Below, in pieces: positions 45,147 through 55,119 of a DNA stretch of 64,000 bases (its first letter is position 1; each line of letters opens with the position of its first letter). The stretch comes from Hyunsoonleella aestuarii (lineage in GTDB: Bacteria > Bacteroidota > Bacteroidia > Flavobacteriales > Flavobacteriaceae), in the NCBI RefSeq assembly GCF_006148925.1, contig NZ_VAWB01000002.1, positions 62,001-126,000 of the forward strand, written 5' to 3'. Below the pieces are notes generated by a model. That model was not told the origin of the DNA. It saw only the letters and a list, made by a program, of their open reading frames with translations, and ran no database searches. The position numbers and the translations under genes were made by a program.

Positions 45147-45772
45147 TATATTGTAGAATTGATAGTTTGTGATTCCAGATAATTCAAAGCATTTGGGCCT
45201 TCATTAAAAATTAAATCTAGAATACTTAAGTTAGGTATAAATCCATGTTTGCTTTCAAAAACTTGAGTATAAGTGTTAAATTTTTGAACAGGTTCTCGCT
45301 TGGCATTCACTAAGTTTCTAAAATCAACAACATTTTCAACTTCATCTTTATAGATTTCAGTTTTCGATAATTTTAATTCCAATGGTAAGATGTCACAAAT
45401 AAAATCAAAACACTTTAAATTAAAGTCCAAAATAAAATCTTCCTTTTGCTCAAAAAGCGGTCTGAAATCATCTTCATAATATTCAAAAAAAGGCGATGTC
45501 TTGTAAGCAGATAATAATGATTTCCAATGGTTGCATTGCCATTTTTCTTCATTAAAAATTTTCACATCACGGTATTTCTGTCTGTTTTTTTGGGTATGAA
45601 TAACAGGAATTTTTAAGGCTAATTTTCCATTTGCACCATAAATATAACAACGGTTTCTATAGGTTTGCTTTAAGAAATTATCATCCATTTCAAATATAAT
45701 TTCCTTGGCATTTGCTATGGCGACAAAGTTGCTGATACTCGGAAAATATGTTGGATGGATTAAAATGTTCAT
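45146..45772 (-). CDS. WbqC-family protein
   Basis: 208 residues. HPTYFPSISNFVAIANA opens the protein as in WbqC-like proteins (usually x-Q-P-x-Y-x-P), with FLKQTYRNRCYI, HWKSLLSAYKTSPFFEYY (about 81-98) and a C-terminal helical region. Relatives are tied to surface polysaccharide loci, but in flavobacteria this one is normally found next to lepB as here. Activity unknown. Confidence 0.85.
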   Translation of the reverse strand: MNILIHPTYFPSISNFVAIANAKEIIFEMDDNFLKQTYRNRCYIYGANGKLALKIPVIHTQKNRQKYRDVKIFNEEKWQCNHWKSLLSAYKTSPFFEYYEDDFRPLFEQKEDFILDFNLKCFDFICDILPLELKLSKTEIYKDEVENVVDFRNLVNAKREPVQKFNTYTQVFESKHGFIPNLSILDLIFNEGPNALNYLESQTINSTI

Positions 45773-45847
45773 TAGCTGGTGCGTTTATTTGGTAATTACT
45801 CAAAACTTTATGTAAACATTCTTTATGAAATCAGATAAACGAATAAA

Positions 45848-45875
45848 CAAAAAGCAATTAATTTGCTTTCTTGCG
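45848..45875 (-). terminator. Hairpin at the lepB stop
   Basis: On the minus strand AAAGCAA pairs with TTGCTTT across the stop-codon region and is followed by a T-rich stretch. It may reduce read-through into wbqC. Confidence 0.5.
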
Positions 45876-47432
45876 CTTTCTCCATTTGCTAAAACCAATC
45901 CAACCGAATAGCAATACTAAAAATGGAATTAGGAATGAAGTTGCTTTTCCACTACCACTAACTGTAGTAAAGAAACGTTCCCATCTCGGGTTTTTAAGAC
46001 CATCCCAACTCATCCAAATAAATACAGGTTTACCTACAACATGATCAAAAGGCACAAATCCCCATGCTCTTGCATCAATGGAATTATGGCGGTTGTCTCC
46101 CATCATCCAGTAGTAATTTTGTTTAAACGTATATGTTTTGGTTATTTCACCATTAATTAAAATCTGGTTACCATTTATTTGCAAGGTGTTCCCTTCGTAT
46201 TCGGTTATAACACGCTTATAAAGCGGTAAAACTTCCAAGTTAAGATCAATTGTCTTTCCTTCTTCAGGTATGTATAGCGGTCCAAAGAAGTCTACGTTCC
46301 AATTATAATTTGGATCATGAGGAAATATATTGGGATCTCTTACTCCTTTTTCTTTTTTATTAGGCGTAATTCCAGCAACATTAGGATGATTTTTAAAGTT
46401 AGCTAGAGCTTCATCTGAGATTGCAGAGAAATAATAGGTATTCTGACTATTAATTATGCCGAAGTCATCCGTAATATCATAACGTTCTTTTAGGTATTTT
46501 GGATTAAACCGATTGGTTTTCGGCTGAACTAAATAGCTGAATTGTAAATGTGCTCTATCAGGAAGTAAATTCTTTTCCCCGTTTATATAAACAAATCCGT
46601 CTCTAACTTCAAGTGAATCTCCAGCAACAGCAACACAACGTTTTACTAAGTTCGTTTTCTTATCAATAGGTTTGTAATAGTTTCTATCAGGATGAAAGTT
46701 GTTCATATCCAACAGCGTATCAGCAGGTTGATTGAAAACAACAATTTCGTTTCTATCTATTTTTTCAAAACCTGGAATACGCAAATAAGGTAACTGTAAT
46801 TTATTTTTCCAAGAATTGCTGCCTTTGCGATCATCGAATAAATAGGATTTCGATTTCAACACAGGAATGGTATCATGTACCATAGGCGCTCCAACTGTTG
46901 TCATTGGTATTCTAGCGCCGTAATGAAATTTACTCACAAATAAGAAGTCACCCACTAGAAGTGATTTTTCAAGTGATGATGATGGTATTGTAAAGGGCTG
47001 AATAAAATAAGTATGAACAATAGTGGCTGCTACAATGGCGAATAATATTGAGCTTGTCCACTCACCAGAACCAGATTTAGGTTGTATGCTTCTATCCTCT
47101 ATATAATTAACATCAGCTACATAGTTTAAATAATAATTATAAAAGCCTAATGTGGCCACTGCTAAAAAAGTATCTAAATAGGTGTTTTTACCAAAACTTC
47201 TAGCGGTTTCTACCCAAACAACCATAAGCATAATAAGATTTACTATAGGAAGAAATAATAAAATTACCCACCACCAAGGGCGATTGATTATTTTCATTAA
47301 AACTACACCATTGTAAATAGGAATAAAGGCTTGCCAAGACTGCCTTCCTGATTTAATGTATAATTTCCAAGTCCCTAATCCATGAACAAATTGGATAATT
47401 AAAATGAATATAAACCATTGTGTTAGTGTCAT
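45858..47432 (-). CDS. lepB: Signal peptidase I, enlarged flavobacterial form
   Basis: 524 residues, about 200 more than the E. coli enzyme. An N-terminal part with several membrane segments (about 5-20, 55-75, 85-105; DUF5684-like FIPIYNGVVLMKIINRPWWW) precedes the peptidase domain. The catalytic pair is Ser153 (IPSSSLEKSLLVGD; Leu replaces the usual Met) and Lys264 (NLVKRCVAVAGD). A long insertion (about 285-435) separates these from the last box MGDNRHNSIDARAWGFVP; a C-terminal helix follows. Releases exported proteins from their signal peptides. Operon parA-parB-DUF5683-dapB-lepB. Confidence 0.93.
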   Translation of the reverse strand: MTLTQWFIFILIIQFVHGLGTWKLYIKSGRQSWQAFIPIYNGVVLMKIINRPWWWVILLFLPIVNLIMLMVVWVETARSFGKNTYLDTFLAVATLGFYNYYLNYVADVNYIEDRSIQPKSGSGEWTSSILFAIVAATIVHTYFIQPFTIPSSSLEKSLLVGDFLFVSKFHYGARIPMTTVGAPMVHDTIPVLKSKSYLFDDRKGSNSWKNKLQLPYLRIPGFEKIDRNEIVVFNQPADTLLDMNNFHPDRNYYKPIDKKTNLVKRCVAVAGDSLEVRDGFVYINGEKNLLPDRAHLQFSYLVQPKTNRFNPKYLKERYDITDDFGIINSQNTYYFSAISDEALANFKNHPNVAGITPNKKEKGVRDPNIFPHDPNYNWNVDFFGPLYIPEEGKTIDLNLEVLPLYKRVITEYEGNTLQINGNQILINGEITKTYTFKQNYYWMMGDNRHNSIDARAWGFVPFDHVVGKPVFIWMSWDGLKNPRWERFFTTVSGSGKATSFLIPFLVLLFGWIGFSKWRKRKKAN

Positions 47433-47499
47433 ATCTTATAATTTAAAATATTTTGGTTAGTAGCACGAGTTTAGACTATTGTTACATGTTTAATAGGCA

Positions 47500-48204
47500 T
47501 TAACCTATATTTAACACATCATTCATGGTGAAAACTCCTGTTTTACCAACAATCCATTCTGCCGCAATTACAGCTCCAAGAGCAAACCCTTGTCTATTAT
47601 GAGCAATATGTTCAATTGTAATACTATCTACTTCGCTATTATAATTTACGGTATGTGTACCTGGGACGTCTTCAATTCGTTTTGCAACTATAGGGATTTT
47701 ATTATTAGTGTCACCATCTAATTCCCAAGCATCATATTTTTTACTTCGTGAAACAATATCATTAGCCAATGAAATAGCTGTACCACTAGGAGCATCTAGC
47801 TTTTGAGTATGATGAATCTCTTCCATACTCACATTGTACTGCTCTAAAGTAGACATCATTTTAGCTAATGTTTTATTTAGCTCAAAGAAAATGTTGACAC
47901 CAAGACTGTAATTTGAAGCATAAATAAATGCGCCATTTTTTTCATTACATAAAGCGACTGCTTTGTCGTAATCATCTAACCAACCTGTTGTACCAGAAAT
48001 TACAGGAACATTATTGTTGATGCCGTTGGTTATATTATGAAAAGCGACATTTGGAATACTAAAGTCTATGGCGACATCTGCCTGTGTAATGTCATAGTCT
48101 TTATCATCTTTATCTATTTTAAGAACAATATTATGACCACGACTAATTGCTATTTTTTCAATAGTCTGACCCATTTTCCCGTACCCTAATAAAGCAATAT
48201 TCAT
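47500..48204 (-). CDS. dapB: 4-hydroxy-tetrahydrodipicolinate reductase
   Basis: 234 residues, NAD(P)H-dependent step of lysine and diaminopimelate synthesis. Nucleotide site GYGKMGQTIE (7-16), EEIHHTQKLDAPSGTA (about 130-145) holding the catalytic His pair and Lys, and the C-terminal HNRQGFALGAVIAAEW. Slightly short but complete. Abuts DUF5683 upstream with no gap and precedes lepB by 67 bases. Confidence 0.95.
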   Translation of the reverse strand: MNIALLGYGKMGQTIEKIAISRGHNIVLKIDKDDKDYDITQADVAIDFSIPNVAFHNITNGINNNVPVISGTTGWLDDYDKAVALCNEKNGAFIYASNYSLGVNIFFELNKTLAKMMSTLEQYNVSMEEIHHTQKLDAPSGTAISLANDIVSRSKKYDAWELDGDTNNKIPIVAKRIEDVPGTHTVNYNSEVDSITIEHIAHNRQGFALGAVIAAEWIVGKTGVFTMNDVLNIG

Positions 48205-48822
48205 TTAAAATTTAAAATTTAGTGTTAATCCAAGATTTCCAGTTGCGTCAATCTGGTTTAGTTTATAATGCGGTGCCAAAGATAGGTTTTCATCAACATT
48301 ATATTGTAATAAATGGGCATCAACGTTTGCATCAATAATATTTAATGCATAAATACCTATGGTAACTAGAAGTGATAGTTCTTTATTTCGTCTAAACAAC
48401 TTTTGAGCTCTTAATAACCCATCATCAGATACTCGAGGTGTGCTAAGCTGATTTCCTTGGCCATCTAAATAAAACTCATCATTGGTAAAACCAGCTAATC
48501 TACTTTTATAGGCGTCTCTGTAGCGATTGTATTCTTTATTGTTATTTAAATAGAAATAAACGCCAGTTCCTATGGCAACATAAACAATTGGGATTTTCCA
48601 ATATTTCTTATTATATGCCTGACCGAGACCAGGTAATACAGCAGAGTAAAAGGCTGCTTTTGCTGGAGATAATGGATTTATAGGTTCTCTAATTTCTGTA
48701 ACTTCTTCTATTTCCAGAGCTTCAGGAAGTTTTTCAGTATCATTTTTTTCCTTGTCTTGGGCAAATATGGAAATGCAAAACAGTAAAGAAAATATACTTG
48801 TAGTTACAAACTTATTTCGCAC
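48205..48822 (-). CDS. DUF5683 domain-containing protein
   Basis: 205 residues. A signal peptide (about 1-21, ending FAQ) is followed by an acidic stretch and then PAKAAFYSAVLPGLGQAYNKKYWKIPIVYVAIG, the DUF5683 hallmark, two further hydrophobic segments and a short C-terminal strand region. The family is a membrane protein of unknown role that regularly sits between parB and dapB in flavobacteria. Its start overlaps parB by 11 bases. Confidence 0.87.
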   Translation of the reverse strand: MRNKFVTTSIFSLLFCISIFAQDKEKNDTEKLPEALEIEEVTEIREPINPLSPAKAAFYSAVLPGLGQAYNKKYWKIPIVYVAIGTGVYFYLNNNKEYNRYRDAYKSRLAGFTNDEFYLDGQGNQLSTPRVSDDGLLRAQKLFRRNKELSLLVTIGIYALNIIDANVDAHLLQYNVDENLSLAPHYKLNQIDATGNLGLTLNFKF

Positions 48823-49723
48823 CTTGAACTAATTTTTTAATGCGATTAAAATCTTCTTCAGAATGAAAAGGGATAGTTATCTTTCCTTTACCATTACTTG
48901 AAACTTTAACATCTATTTTATGACCAAAATATTCTGAAAAGGCCGTTATTCCTTTTTTAATGTACTTTGGGATGTCTTCTTCTGTTTCTTTTTTATTTGA
49001 CGGTTTTACGCTATCAGCATTATTGAAATTACGAACAAGTTCTTCTGTTTCTCTAACCGATAATTTATTTGAAAGTATTTTTTCGTAAATATCTAATTGG
49101 AACGTTTGATCTTCAATACCAATTAAAGCGCGCCCATGTCCCATGGAAATAAAACCATCGCGCATACCTGTTTGAATGATGGGATCCAATTTTAATAGTC
49201 GCAAATAGTTTGCTATTGTAGAACGTTTTTTTCCAACGCGCTCACTCATCTGTTCTTGAGTAAGATTTATTTCATCAATTAAACGTTGGTACGATAAAGC
49301 AATTTCAATAGGGTCTAAATCTTGACGCTGGATGTTTTCAACCAAAGCCATTTCCAACGACTCTTGATCGTTAGCTATTCTAATATAGGCTGGAATGCTT
49401 TCTAGACCAATTAGTTTTGAAGCCCTAAATCTACGCTCTCCAGAAACAAGTTGATATTTATTAAAATCAAGTTTTCTAACCGTAATAGGTTGAATAATAC
49501 CAAGTTCTTTAATGGATGACGCCAATTCACGCAGTGAGTCTTCACTGAAATTAGTACGCGGTTGAAACGGGTTTACTTCAATAAAATCGATGTCTAATTC
49601 AACAATATTTCCAATAACTTTATCAGCATTTTTATCCTGAACCGATTGAATATCGTTACTAGGATCTTTTAACAAAGCAGATAACCCTCTACCTAAAGCT
49701 TGTTTTTTAGTTGCTTTAGCCAT
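48812..49723 (-). CDS. parB: Chromosome-partitioning protein ParB
   Basis: 303 residues. CTP-binding N-terminal domain with VNPFQPRTNFSEDSLRELA, GERRFRASKLIG (about 95-106) and ALVENIQRQDLDPIE, then a helix-turn-helix for parS DNA (TQEQMSERVGKKRSTIANYLRLLKL) and a C-terminal dimerisation domain. Works with ParA to segregate the origin. No parS palindrome (CACGTG core) was noticed in the window. parA ends 2 bases upstream. Confidence 0.95.
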   Translation of the reverse strand: MAKATKKQALGRGLSALLKDPSNDIQSVQDKNADKVIGNIVELDIDFIEVNPFQPRTNFSEDSLRELASSIKELGIIQPITVRKLDFNKYQLVSGERRFRASKLIGLESIPAYIRIANDQESLEMALVENIQRQDLDPIEIALSYQRLIDEINLTQEQMSERVGKKRSTIANYLRLLKLDPIIQTGMRDGFISMGHGRALIGIEDQTFQLDIYEKILSNKLSVRETEELVRNFNNADSVKPSNKKETEEDIPKYIKKGITAFSEYFGHKIDVKVSSNGKGKITIPFHSEEDFNRIKKLVQGAK

Positions 49724-49724
49724 A

Positions 49725-50492
49725 CTAAGCGTTTTTATTGATAATTTCTTTTGCCAAACTTAAGTAATTACTTGCACCTTTACTACTGGCGTCATAATTA
49801 ATTATGCTCTCTCCATAGCTAGGTGCTTCACTTAAACGAACATTACGTTGTATAATTGTTTGAAATACCATATTGTTGAAGTGTTTCTGAACTTCTTCAA
49901 CTACTTGATTTGATAAACGTAATCTGGAATCGTACATGGTTAGTAACAGGCCTTCAATATCTAATTCGGGATTATGAATTTTCTGAACACTTTTTATGGT
50001 ATTTAATAATTTACCTAAACCTTCAAGAGCAAAGTATTCACATTGAATAGGAATAATCACCGCATCTGCCGCTGTTAATGCATTAAGAGTAAGCAGTCCC
50101 AATGAAGGTGCGCAGTCAATTAAAATATAATCATAATCATCTTTAACAGCATCTAATGCGCTTTTCAGCATGTATTCGCGGTTATCTTTATCAACAAGTT
50201 CTATTTCTATGGCGACCAAATCAATATGTGCTGGTATAGCGTCTAGATTTGGTGTTTCAGTTTTTACTATAGCTTCCTTTGCAGAGTTAGAATGTTCTAA
50301 AAGTTGGTAGGTTCCTATTTCTACAGCTTCAACCTCAATGCCAATGCCCGATGTCGCATTTGCTTGAGGATCTGCATCTATTAAAAGTACTTTCTTTTCT
50401 AAAACACCAAGTGAAGCGGCTAAGTTTATAGACGTTGTAGTTTTACCAACTCCGCCTTTTTGGTTAGCAATTGCAATGATTTTACCCATCAA
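49725..50492 (-). CDS. parA: Chromosome-partitioning ATPase ParA
   Basis: 255 residues, deviant Walker A QKGGVGKTTTS (11-21) with the signature Lys, Walker A' LLIDADPQA (about 36-44) and Walker B YILIDCAPSLG (about 119-129). No N-terminal DNA-binding domain, so the chromosomal (Soj-like) type. Two Met codons open the gene; either may be used. First gene of the parA-parB-DUF5683-dapB-lepB-wbqC-DUF6122 run. Confidence 0.96.
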   Translation of the reverse strand: MMGKIIAIANQKGGVGKTTTSINLAASLGVLEKKVLLIDADPQANATSGIGIEVEAVEIGTYQLLEHSNSAKEAIVKTETPNLDAIPAHIDLVAIEIELVDKDNREYMLKSALDAVKDDYDYILIDCAPSLGLLTLNALTAADAVIIPIQCEYFALEGLGKLLNTIKSVQKIHNPELDIEGLLLTMYDSRLRLSNQVVEEVQKHFNNMVFQTIIQRNVRLSEAPSYGESIINYDASSKGASNYLSLAKEIINKNA

Positions 50493-50605
50493 TGATTTGG
50501 TTTAATGAGCGGTAAAAATACGATTATTTACGGGGAATAAAAACGGAACTTGTTAACAGTTAATTAAAAAAACGACACGCCTAAATTGAGAAAACAATGA
50601 AGAAA

Positions 50606-52726
50606 TTAATCAATTAAAATTTCTAAAATCTTGATAGCAGCGTCACTAATTTTTGTTCCAGGTCCAAAAACAGCAATAGCTCCGGCATCAAACAAATATT
50701 GATAATCCTGTTTGGGTATTACACCGCCAACAATAACCATTATGTCGTCGCGACCATACCTTTTTAATTCTTCAATTACTTTAGGGACCAGTGTTTTATG
50801 TCCAGCAGCTAAAGATGAGACACCTAAAATGTGTACATCGTTTTCTACGGCTTGTTTTGCTGCTTCTTGTGGCGTTTGAAATAGCGGGCCTATATCAACA
50901 TCAAAACCAACATCGGCATAACCAGTGGCTACTACTTTAGCACCACGATCATGACCGTCTTGTCCCATTTTAGCAATCATAATACGAGGCCTACGACCGT
51001 CTTGTTCTGCAAAAATATCGGCTAATTCTTGAGCTTTTTTAAAGGATTCATCGTTTTTTATTTCTTTACTATACACACCAGAAAATGATTTTATTTGCGC
51101 TTTATGTCTTCCAAATGTTACTTCTAGAGCATCACTTATTTCACCTAAGGTAGCTCTAGCTCGAGCAGCTTGAATAGCTAAAGCTAGTAAATTTTCTTGT
51201 CCTGTTTCAGCAGCTTCAGTTAATTTTAATAAACTCGCTTTTACTTTTAGGTTATTTCTTTTAGATTTTATCTCATTCAGTCGCTCTATCTGCGCATTTC
51301 GTACTGTTTGATTGTCGACTTCTAAAGTACTAATAGGGTCTTCTTTTGCTAACCGAAATTTGTTAACACCAACAATAATATCCTGTCCAGAATCAATTCG
51401 AGCCTGCTTTTTTGCTGCAGCTTCCTCAATTCGAATTTTAGGAATGCCTGCCTCAATCGCTTTTGTCATGCCCCCTAGTTCTTCAACTTCTTCAATTAAA
51501 GACCAAGCTTTTTGAGCGATATCATGGGTTAATTTTTCAACATAATAGCTTCCAGCCCAAGGGTCTACTGTTTTGGTAATTTTTGTTTCCTCTTGTAAAA
51601 ATATTTGAGTGTTTCTTGCAATTCTTGCAGAGAAATCTGTTGGTAGTGCGATAGCTTCATCAAGTGCATTCGTATGCAAACTTTGCGTCCCTCCAAAGGC
51701 CGCAGCTGCAGCTTCAATGGTGGTGCGTGCGACATTATTAAAGGGATCTTGTTCTGTTAAACTCCAACCCGAAGTTTGACAATGTGTTCTTAAGGCTAAA
51801 GATTTTTCGTTTTTAGGATTGAACTGCTTCACTAATTTAGCCCAAAGCATACGTGCAGCCCGCATTTTTGCAATTTCCATAAAATGATTCATTCCAATTG
51901 CCCAAAAGAATGAAAGACGCGGTGCAAAGGTATCTATGTCCATTCCTGCCTTTATACCAGTTCGTAAATATTCTAAACCATCAGCTAGGGTATAGGCTAG
52001 CTCAATGTCGCAGGTCGCTCCAGCTTCCTGCATATGATAACCAGAAATACTAATACTATTGAACTTTGGCATATTCTTACTTGTGTATTCAAAAATATCT
52101 GAAATGATTTTCATTGAGGGAGTAGGTGGATAGATATAAGTATTCCGCACCATAAACTCTTTTAAAATATCATTCTGAATTGTGCCTGATAGTTGCTCTG
52201 ATGAAACACCTTGTTCTTCTGCAGCGACAATATAAAAAGCCATAATAGGTAAAACGGCGCCATTCATAGTCATTGAAACCGACATTTTATCTAATGGAAT
52301 TCGATCAAAAAGAATTTTCATGTCTTCAATCGAATCAATAGCAACACCTGCTTTTCCAACATCTCCAACAACACGTTCGTGATCACTATCATAACCTCGA
52401 TGTGTCGCTAAATCGAAAGCTACTGATAGTCCTTTTTGTCCTGCTGCTAAATTTCTTCTGTAAAAGGCATTACTTTCTTCGGCGGTAGAAAACCCAGCAT
52501 ATTGACGAATCGTCCATGGCCTTCGAACGTACATAGTACTATAAGGGCCGCGCAAATACGGCGCAATTCCAGCAATAAAATTTAAATGTTCTAAATCTTC
52601 AATATCTTTTTTGGAATAGCTTTGTTTTATTTCTATGCCTTCTGATGTCAAAAAAGAATCATTTATCATAGTGTTCGGATTCTCATTCGATTGCTTTAAG
52701 TTTATATGTTGAAGGTTTTTTCTCAT
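50606..52726 (-). CDS. mcmA: Methylmalonyl-CoA mutase, large (catalytic) subunit
   Basis: 706 residues; isomerises methylmalonyl-CoA to succinyl-CoA with adenosylcobalamin. Tyr76 (RQYAGFS) and Arg194 (EFMVRNTY) are the carboxylate-sensing pair that separates this enzyme from isobutyryl-CoA mutase. The C-terminal B12 domain has DGHDRGAKV (about 589-597) and [10 protein letters not shown]. The first 20 residues are poorly conserved, so Met20 (52669) may be the true start. Its start abuts the stop of a small lipoprotein gene with no gap; mutA lies further upstream in the same run. Firm assignment. Confidence 0.96.
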   Translation of the reverse strand: MRKNLQHINLKQSNENPNTMINDSFLTSEGIEIKQSYSKKDIEDLEHLNFIAGIAPYLRGPYSTMYVRRPWTIRQYAGFSTAEESNAFYRRNLAAGQKGLSVAFDLATHRGYDSDHERVVGDVGKAGVAIDSIEDMKILFDRIPLDKMSVSMTMNGAVLPIMAFYIVAAEEQGVSSEQLSGTIQNDILKEFMVRNTYIYPPTPSMKIISDIFEYTSKNMPKFNSISISGYHMQEAGATCDIELAYTLADGLEYLRTGIKAGMDIDTFAPRLSFFWAIGMNHFMEIAKMRAARMLWAKLVKQFNPKNEKSLALRTHCQTSGWSLTEQDPFNNVARTTIEAAAAAFGGTQSLHTNALDEAIALPTDFSARIARNTQIFLQEETKITKTVDPWAGSYYVEKLTHDIAQKAWSLIEEVEELGGMTKAIEAGIPKIRIEEAAAKKQARIDSGQDIIVGVNKFRLAKEDPISTLEVDNQTVRNAQIERLNEIKSKRNNLKVKASLLKLTEAAETGQENLLALAIQAARARATLGEISDALEVTFGRHKAQIKSFSGVYSKEIKNDESFKKAQELADIFAEQDGRRPRIMIAKMGQDGHDRGAKVVATGYADVGFDVDIGPLFQTPQEAAKQAVENDVHILGVSSLAAGHKTLVPKVIEELKRYGRDDIMVIVGGVIPKQDYQYLFDAGAIAVFGPGTKISDAAIKILEILID

Positions 52727-53398
52727 TTAGTGATTGTGTCCAGCATGAGGATCTGGAGTTGTTTCTTTTGGGATATTGTTAAAATCAACATTTTCTTCTG
52801 TTTCATTCATATTCAAGTTTGATAAATCTACATCGAAAAGTTTGGCATAAAACAAGTCAAAAGCCATGTAAGCAGATAAGTACTTGTCTCTAACAGCCTG
52901 ACTGTAATTAGAAGTTAAAGGCGAACCAAATAATTTAGGACTCATACTATTGGTAGATACTAACGCATTTAATGTTGTACTTAAGTCCTTACTTTGAATG
53001 TTAGAAGCTATACAATTAAATATATTGCTTTTATAATTTAAATGACTATTTGGGTTGGTAGCATCCCATAAATCTGGTTCACTTTTTAAAACATTAAAAA
53101 CTTTTACAGTATGTGGCGACACCATTTCTTCATATTTTATTCGTCCGCTTACTGCTTGACGAACAAATTGAGAATATGCCCTTACAATACTGGGTTTCCC
53201 ATTACTATAAAAATTAATCATGTCATTTTCAAAGGCAAATAGCGCTTCGTTATAAAGTTGTGAATTAATATTTTCACAATTTAAAACGACACCTTTATCG
53301 GTGTATTTATATTCATCCAGAGATACTTTTTCTTTTTTACAGCTTACAAAACTGATTACAAAACTGATTACAAAAATTTTTAATAATTGTGATTTCAT
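52727..53398 (-). CDS. Lipoprotein of unknown function inside the methylmalonyl-CoA mutase operon
   Basis: 223 residues with lipobox VSC (Cys20) and a mostly helical body (LYNEALFAFENDMINFY, SQFVRQAVSGRIKYEEM, LNYKSNIFNCIASNIQS). It ends in DPHAGHNH, a His-rich tail that may bind metal. The signal region contains a 12-base perfect tandem repeat (ACAAAACTGATT twice on the plus strand) encoding VISFVISF. No family recognised. It sits exactly between the two mutase subunit genes, with 0 and 21 base gaps, though its envelope location makes a direct role in the mutase unlikely. Confidence 0.75.
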   Translation of the reverse strand: MKSQLLKIFVISFVISFVSCKKEKVSLDEYKYTDKGVVLNCENINSQLYNEALFAFENDMINFYSNGKPSIVRAYSQFVRQAVSGRIKYEEMVSPHTVKVFNVLKSEPDLWDATNPNSHLNYKSNIFNCIASNIQSKDLSTTLNALVSTNSMSPKLFGSPLTSNYSQAVRDKYLSAYMAFDLFYAKLFDVDLSNLNMNETEENVDFNNIPKETTPDPHAGHNH

Positions 53399-53419
53399 GT
53401 TAATAATATAATTTAGGTG

Positions 53420-54796
53420 TTATTCTTTATTTAATCTTTCTTGCTCTAAGGTTTCAGCCAATCGTTTTTCAATAATTGGCTCTATTAACGTTTTTCTTGG
53501 TTTGATTTTTACAAAAGGATAAAGTTCTAACTCTTCCTTCATTTTATCATTTGTATTTGGGTGTTTGTTTGTGCCAATAAGTGCTTCTTGTCCTAGATTG
53601 AATTGCTCTTGCTCCTTTAAAGCAGCTTCTTTTATTTTACGTTGAATAGTACCTGTCTTTAATTGTTTTAAAAAACCACCATTTGCTTCAAGGTTTTTAA
53701 ATAGTTCTAAAGCCTTTTCTGCAAGTTGATTGGTTAAACTTTCAATATAATATGATCCGTCCGAAGCATTATTAACTTTACCAAAATAGCTTTCATGTTT
53801 CAAAATTAATAGTTGGTTTCGAGCTATACGTTCTCCAAATTCGTTGTCTTTATGATAAATAGCGTCATAAGCTAAATTAGTTATTGTATCTGCACCTCCA
53901 AGAACAGCACTCATACATTCTGTAGTGGTTCGTAGCATATTGGTGTTGTAATCGTAAAGCGTTTTGTTACGTTTTGTCGGCGTAGCATTAATTTTTAAGG
54001 TTACTTTGAATTTATACTCAGCAGCTAAAACATCATAAAGCAATCTTAAGGCTCTTAATTTTGCTATTTCAAAAAAATAATTTGTTCCAATGGCAACATT
54101 GAAATTCACTTCTATTGAATTTATGTTATTTGAATTTCCCTCAAAATAATTAAAATACTCATTTGCATGCGATATGCTGTAAGCGAGCTGTTGCACCATA
54201 TTGGCACCAGCATTTTGATATATTGATGAATCAATAGTAATAGATTTAGTCTCACTGACAATATGGTTTAATTTAGTAAAATCATCTTTTAAGTTATTAA
54301 ACCAATTTCCTGTACGAACTAAATTTCCGATAATATCTATTTGGATACTTATTCCGTTTATGAATATGCTGGATTTTGAAATGGATTTTGATAGGTTGGT
54401 GATAAAATCTTCAGATAAAAAGTGTAATTCAAAACAAAGCGGTAAAGTATCAAAATCAATATTTTGAATTAATTCTGAAATTGAAATAGTATCATTTGGA
54501 ATAATGAACTTAATACATTCAGCACCACGTTCAATAGCATTTATTGCTTTTAAAGTTGCATTTATAGAGTTAGAAACATAAATGGATTGACAAATCTTCC
54601 ATTCCTCATTTCTTGCAGTTTGAAATTCATTAAAATTAATATCATCAGAATGATAGAAAGGTTTTACCGAAATGTCCTCATTTGTGTTCCAAATAAGCGT
54701 TTCATTATAATCAGCTCCTTTTAAATCATACTGAATTTTGTGCTTCCAATGTTTTGACGAAACAGAATTGAAATCTTCAAACAATTTATCACTCAT
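53420..54796 (-). CDS. mutA: Methylmalonyl-CoA mutase, small (non-catalytic) subunit
   Basis: 458 residues. Resembles the large subunit's barrel without a B12 domain: FNSVSSKHWKHKIQYDLKG, GADYNETLIW, FNVAIGTNYFFEIAKLRALRLLYD, TECMSAVLGGADTITNLAYDAIYH and GSYYIESLTNQLAEKALELF. It forms the heterodimer with McmA. Shorter than actinobacterial MutA (about 620) but typical of flavobacteria. Overlaps the ftsB-like gene by 8 bases and is followed by the lipoprotein. Confidence 0.9.
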   Translation of the reverse strand: MSDKLFEDFNSVSSKHWKHKIQYDLKGADYNETLIWNTNEDISVKPFYHSDDINFNEFQTARNEEWKICQSIYVSNSINATLKAINAIERGAECIKFIIPNDTISISELIQNIDFDTLPLCFELHFLSEDFITNLSKSISKSSIFINGISIQIDIIGNLVRTGNWFNNLKDDFTKLNHIVSETKSITIDSSIYQNAGANMVQQLAYSISHANEYFNYFEGNSNNINSIEVNFNVAIGTNYFFEIAKLRALRLLYDVLAAEYKFKVTLKINATPTKRNKTLYDYNTNMLRTTTECMSAVLGGADTITNLAYDAIYHKDNEFGERIARNQLLILKHESYFGKVNNASDGSYYIESLTNQLAEKALELFKNLEANGGFLKQLKTGTIQRKIKEAALKEQEQFNLGQEALIGTNKHPNTNDKMKEELELYPFVKIKPRKTLIEPIIEKRLAETLEQERLNKE

Positions 54797-55118
54797 CTTG
54801 CTTAAGCTTTAAACTATCCTCATATTCAATAATATAAATTTCCTCATTGTCTCGTTTCATGTAGTACTCTTCACGTGCAAATTTCTCAAGACCATCTTCT
54901 GTTTTTAATTTCTTTATCCCTTTTTTGTCTTTATCAATTTCACGTTGATAATACTCTTTTTCATTTTCTAGTTCGTCAATTTCCGTATTTAACTCATTAT
55001 GGATAAACCACGAATTAGCATCAAAAAATAACATCCAGATAGCAAATCCAATCAAAATTAAAACGAACCAGTTTTTAAATGGTTTTAAGTATTTTCCTTT
55101 GCTTTTTAGCGCACCCAT
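54789..55118 (-). CDS. FtsB/DivIC-like septum-formation protein
   Basis: 109 residues: basic N-terminus, one membrane helix (about 16-32, WFVLILIGFAIWMLFFD), then a coiled coil (about 38-80, ELNTEIDELENEKEYYQREIDKD cut short here) and an acidic end. This is the FtsB/DivIC plan, which bridges FtsQ and FtsL in the divisome. Between udk (1-base gap) and mutA, the common flavobacterial arrangement. Confidence 0.85.
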   Translation of the reverse strand: MGALKSKGKYLKPFKNWFVLILIGFAIWMLFFDANSWFIHNELNTEIDELENEKEYYQREIDKDKKGIKKLKTEDGLEKFAREEYYMKRDNEEIYIIEYEDSLKLKQDE

Positions 55119-55119
55119 G

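Noticed and set aside
49725-50605. parS or replication origin near parA
   Set aside because: No CACGTG-cored palindrome or DnaA-box cluster was noticed; parAB alone does not prove a nearby origin.
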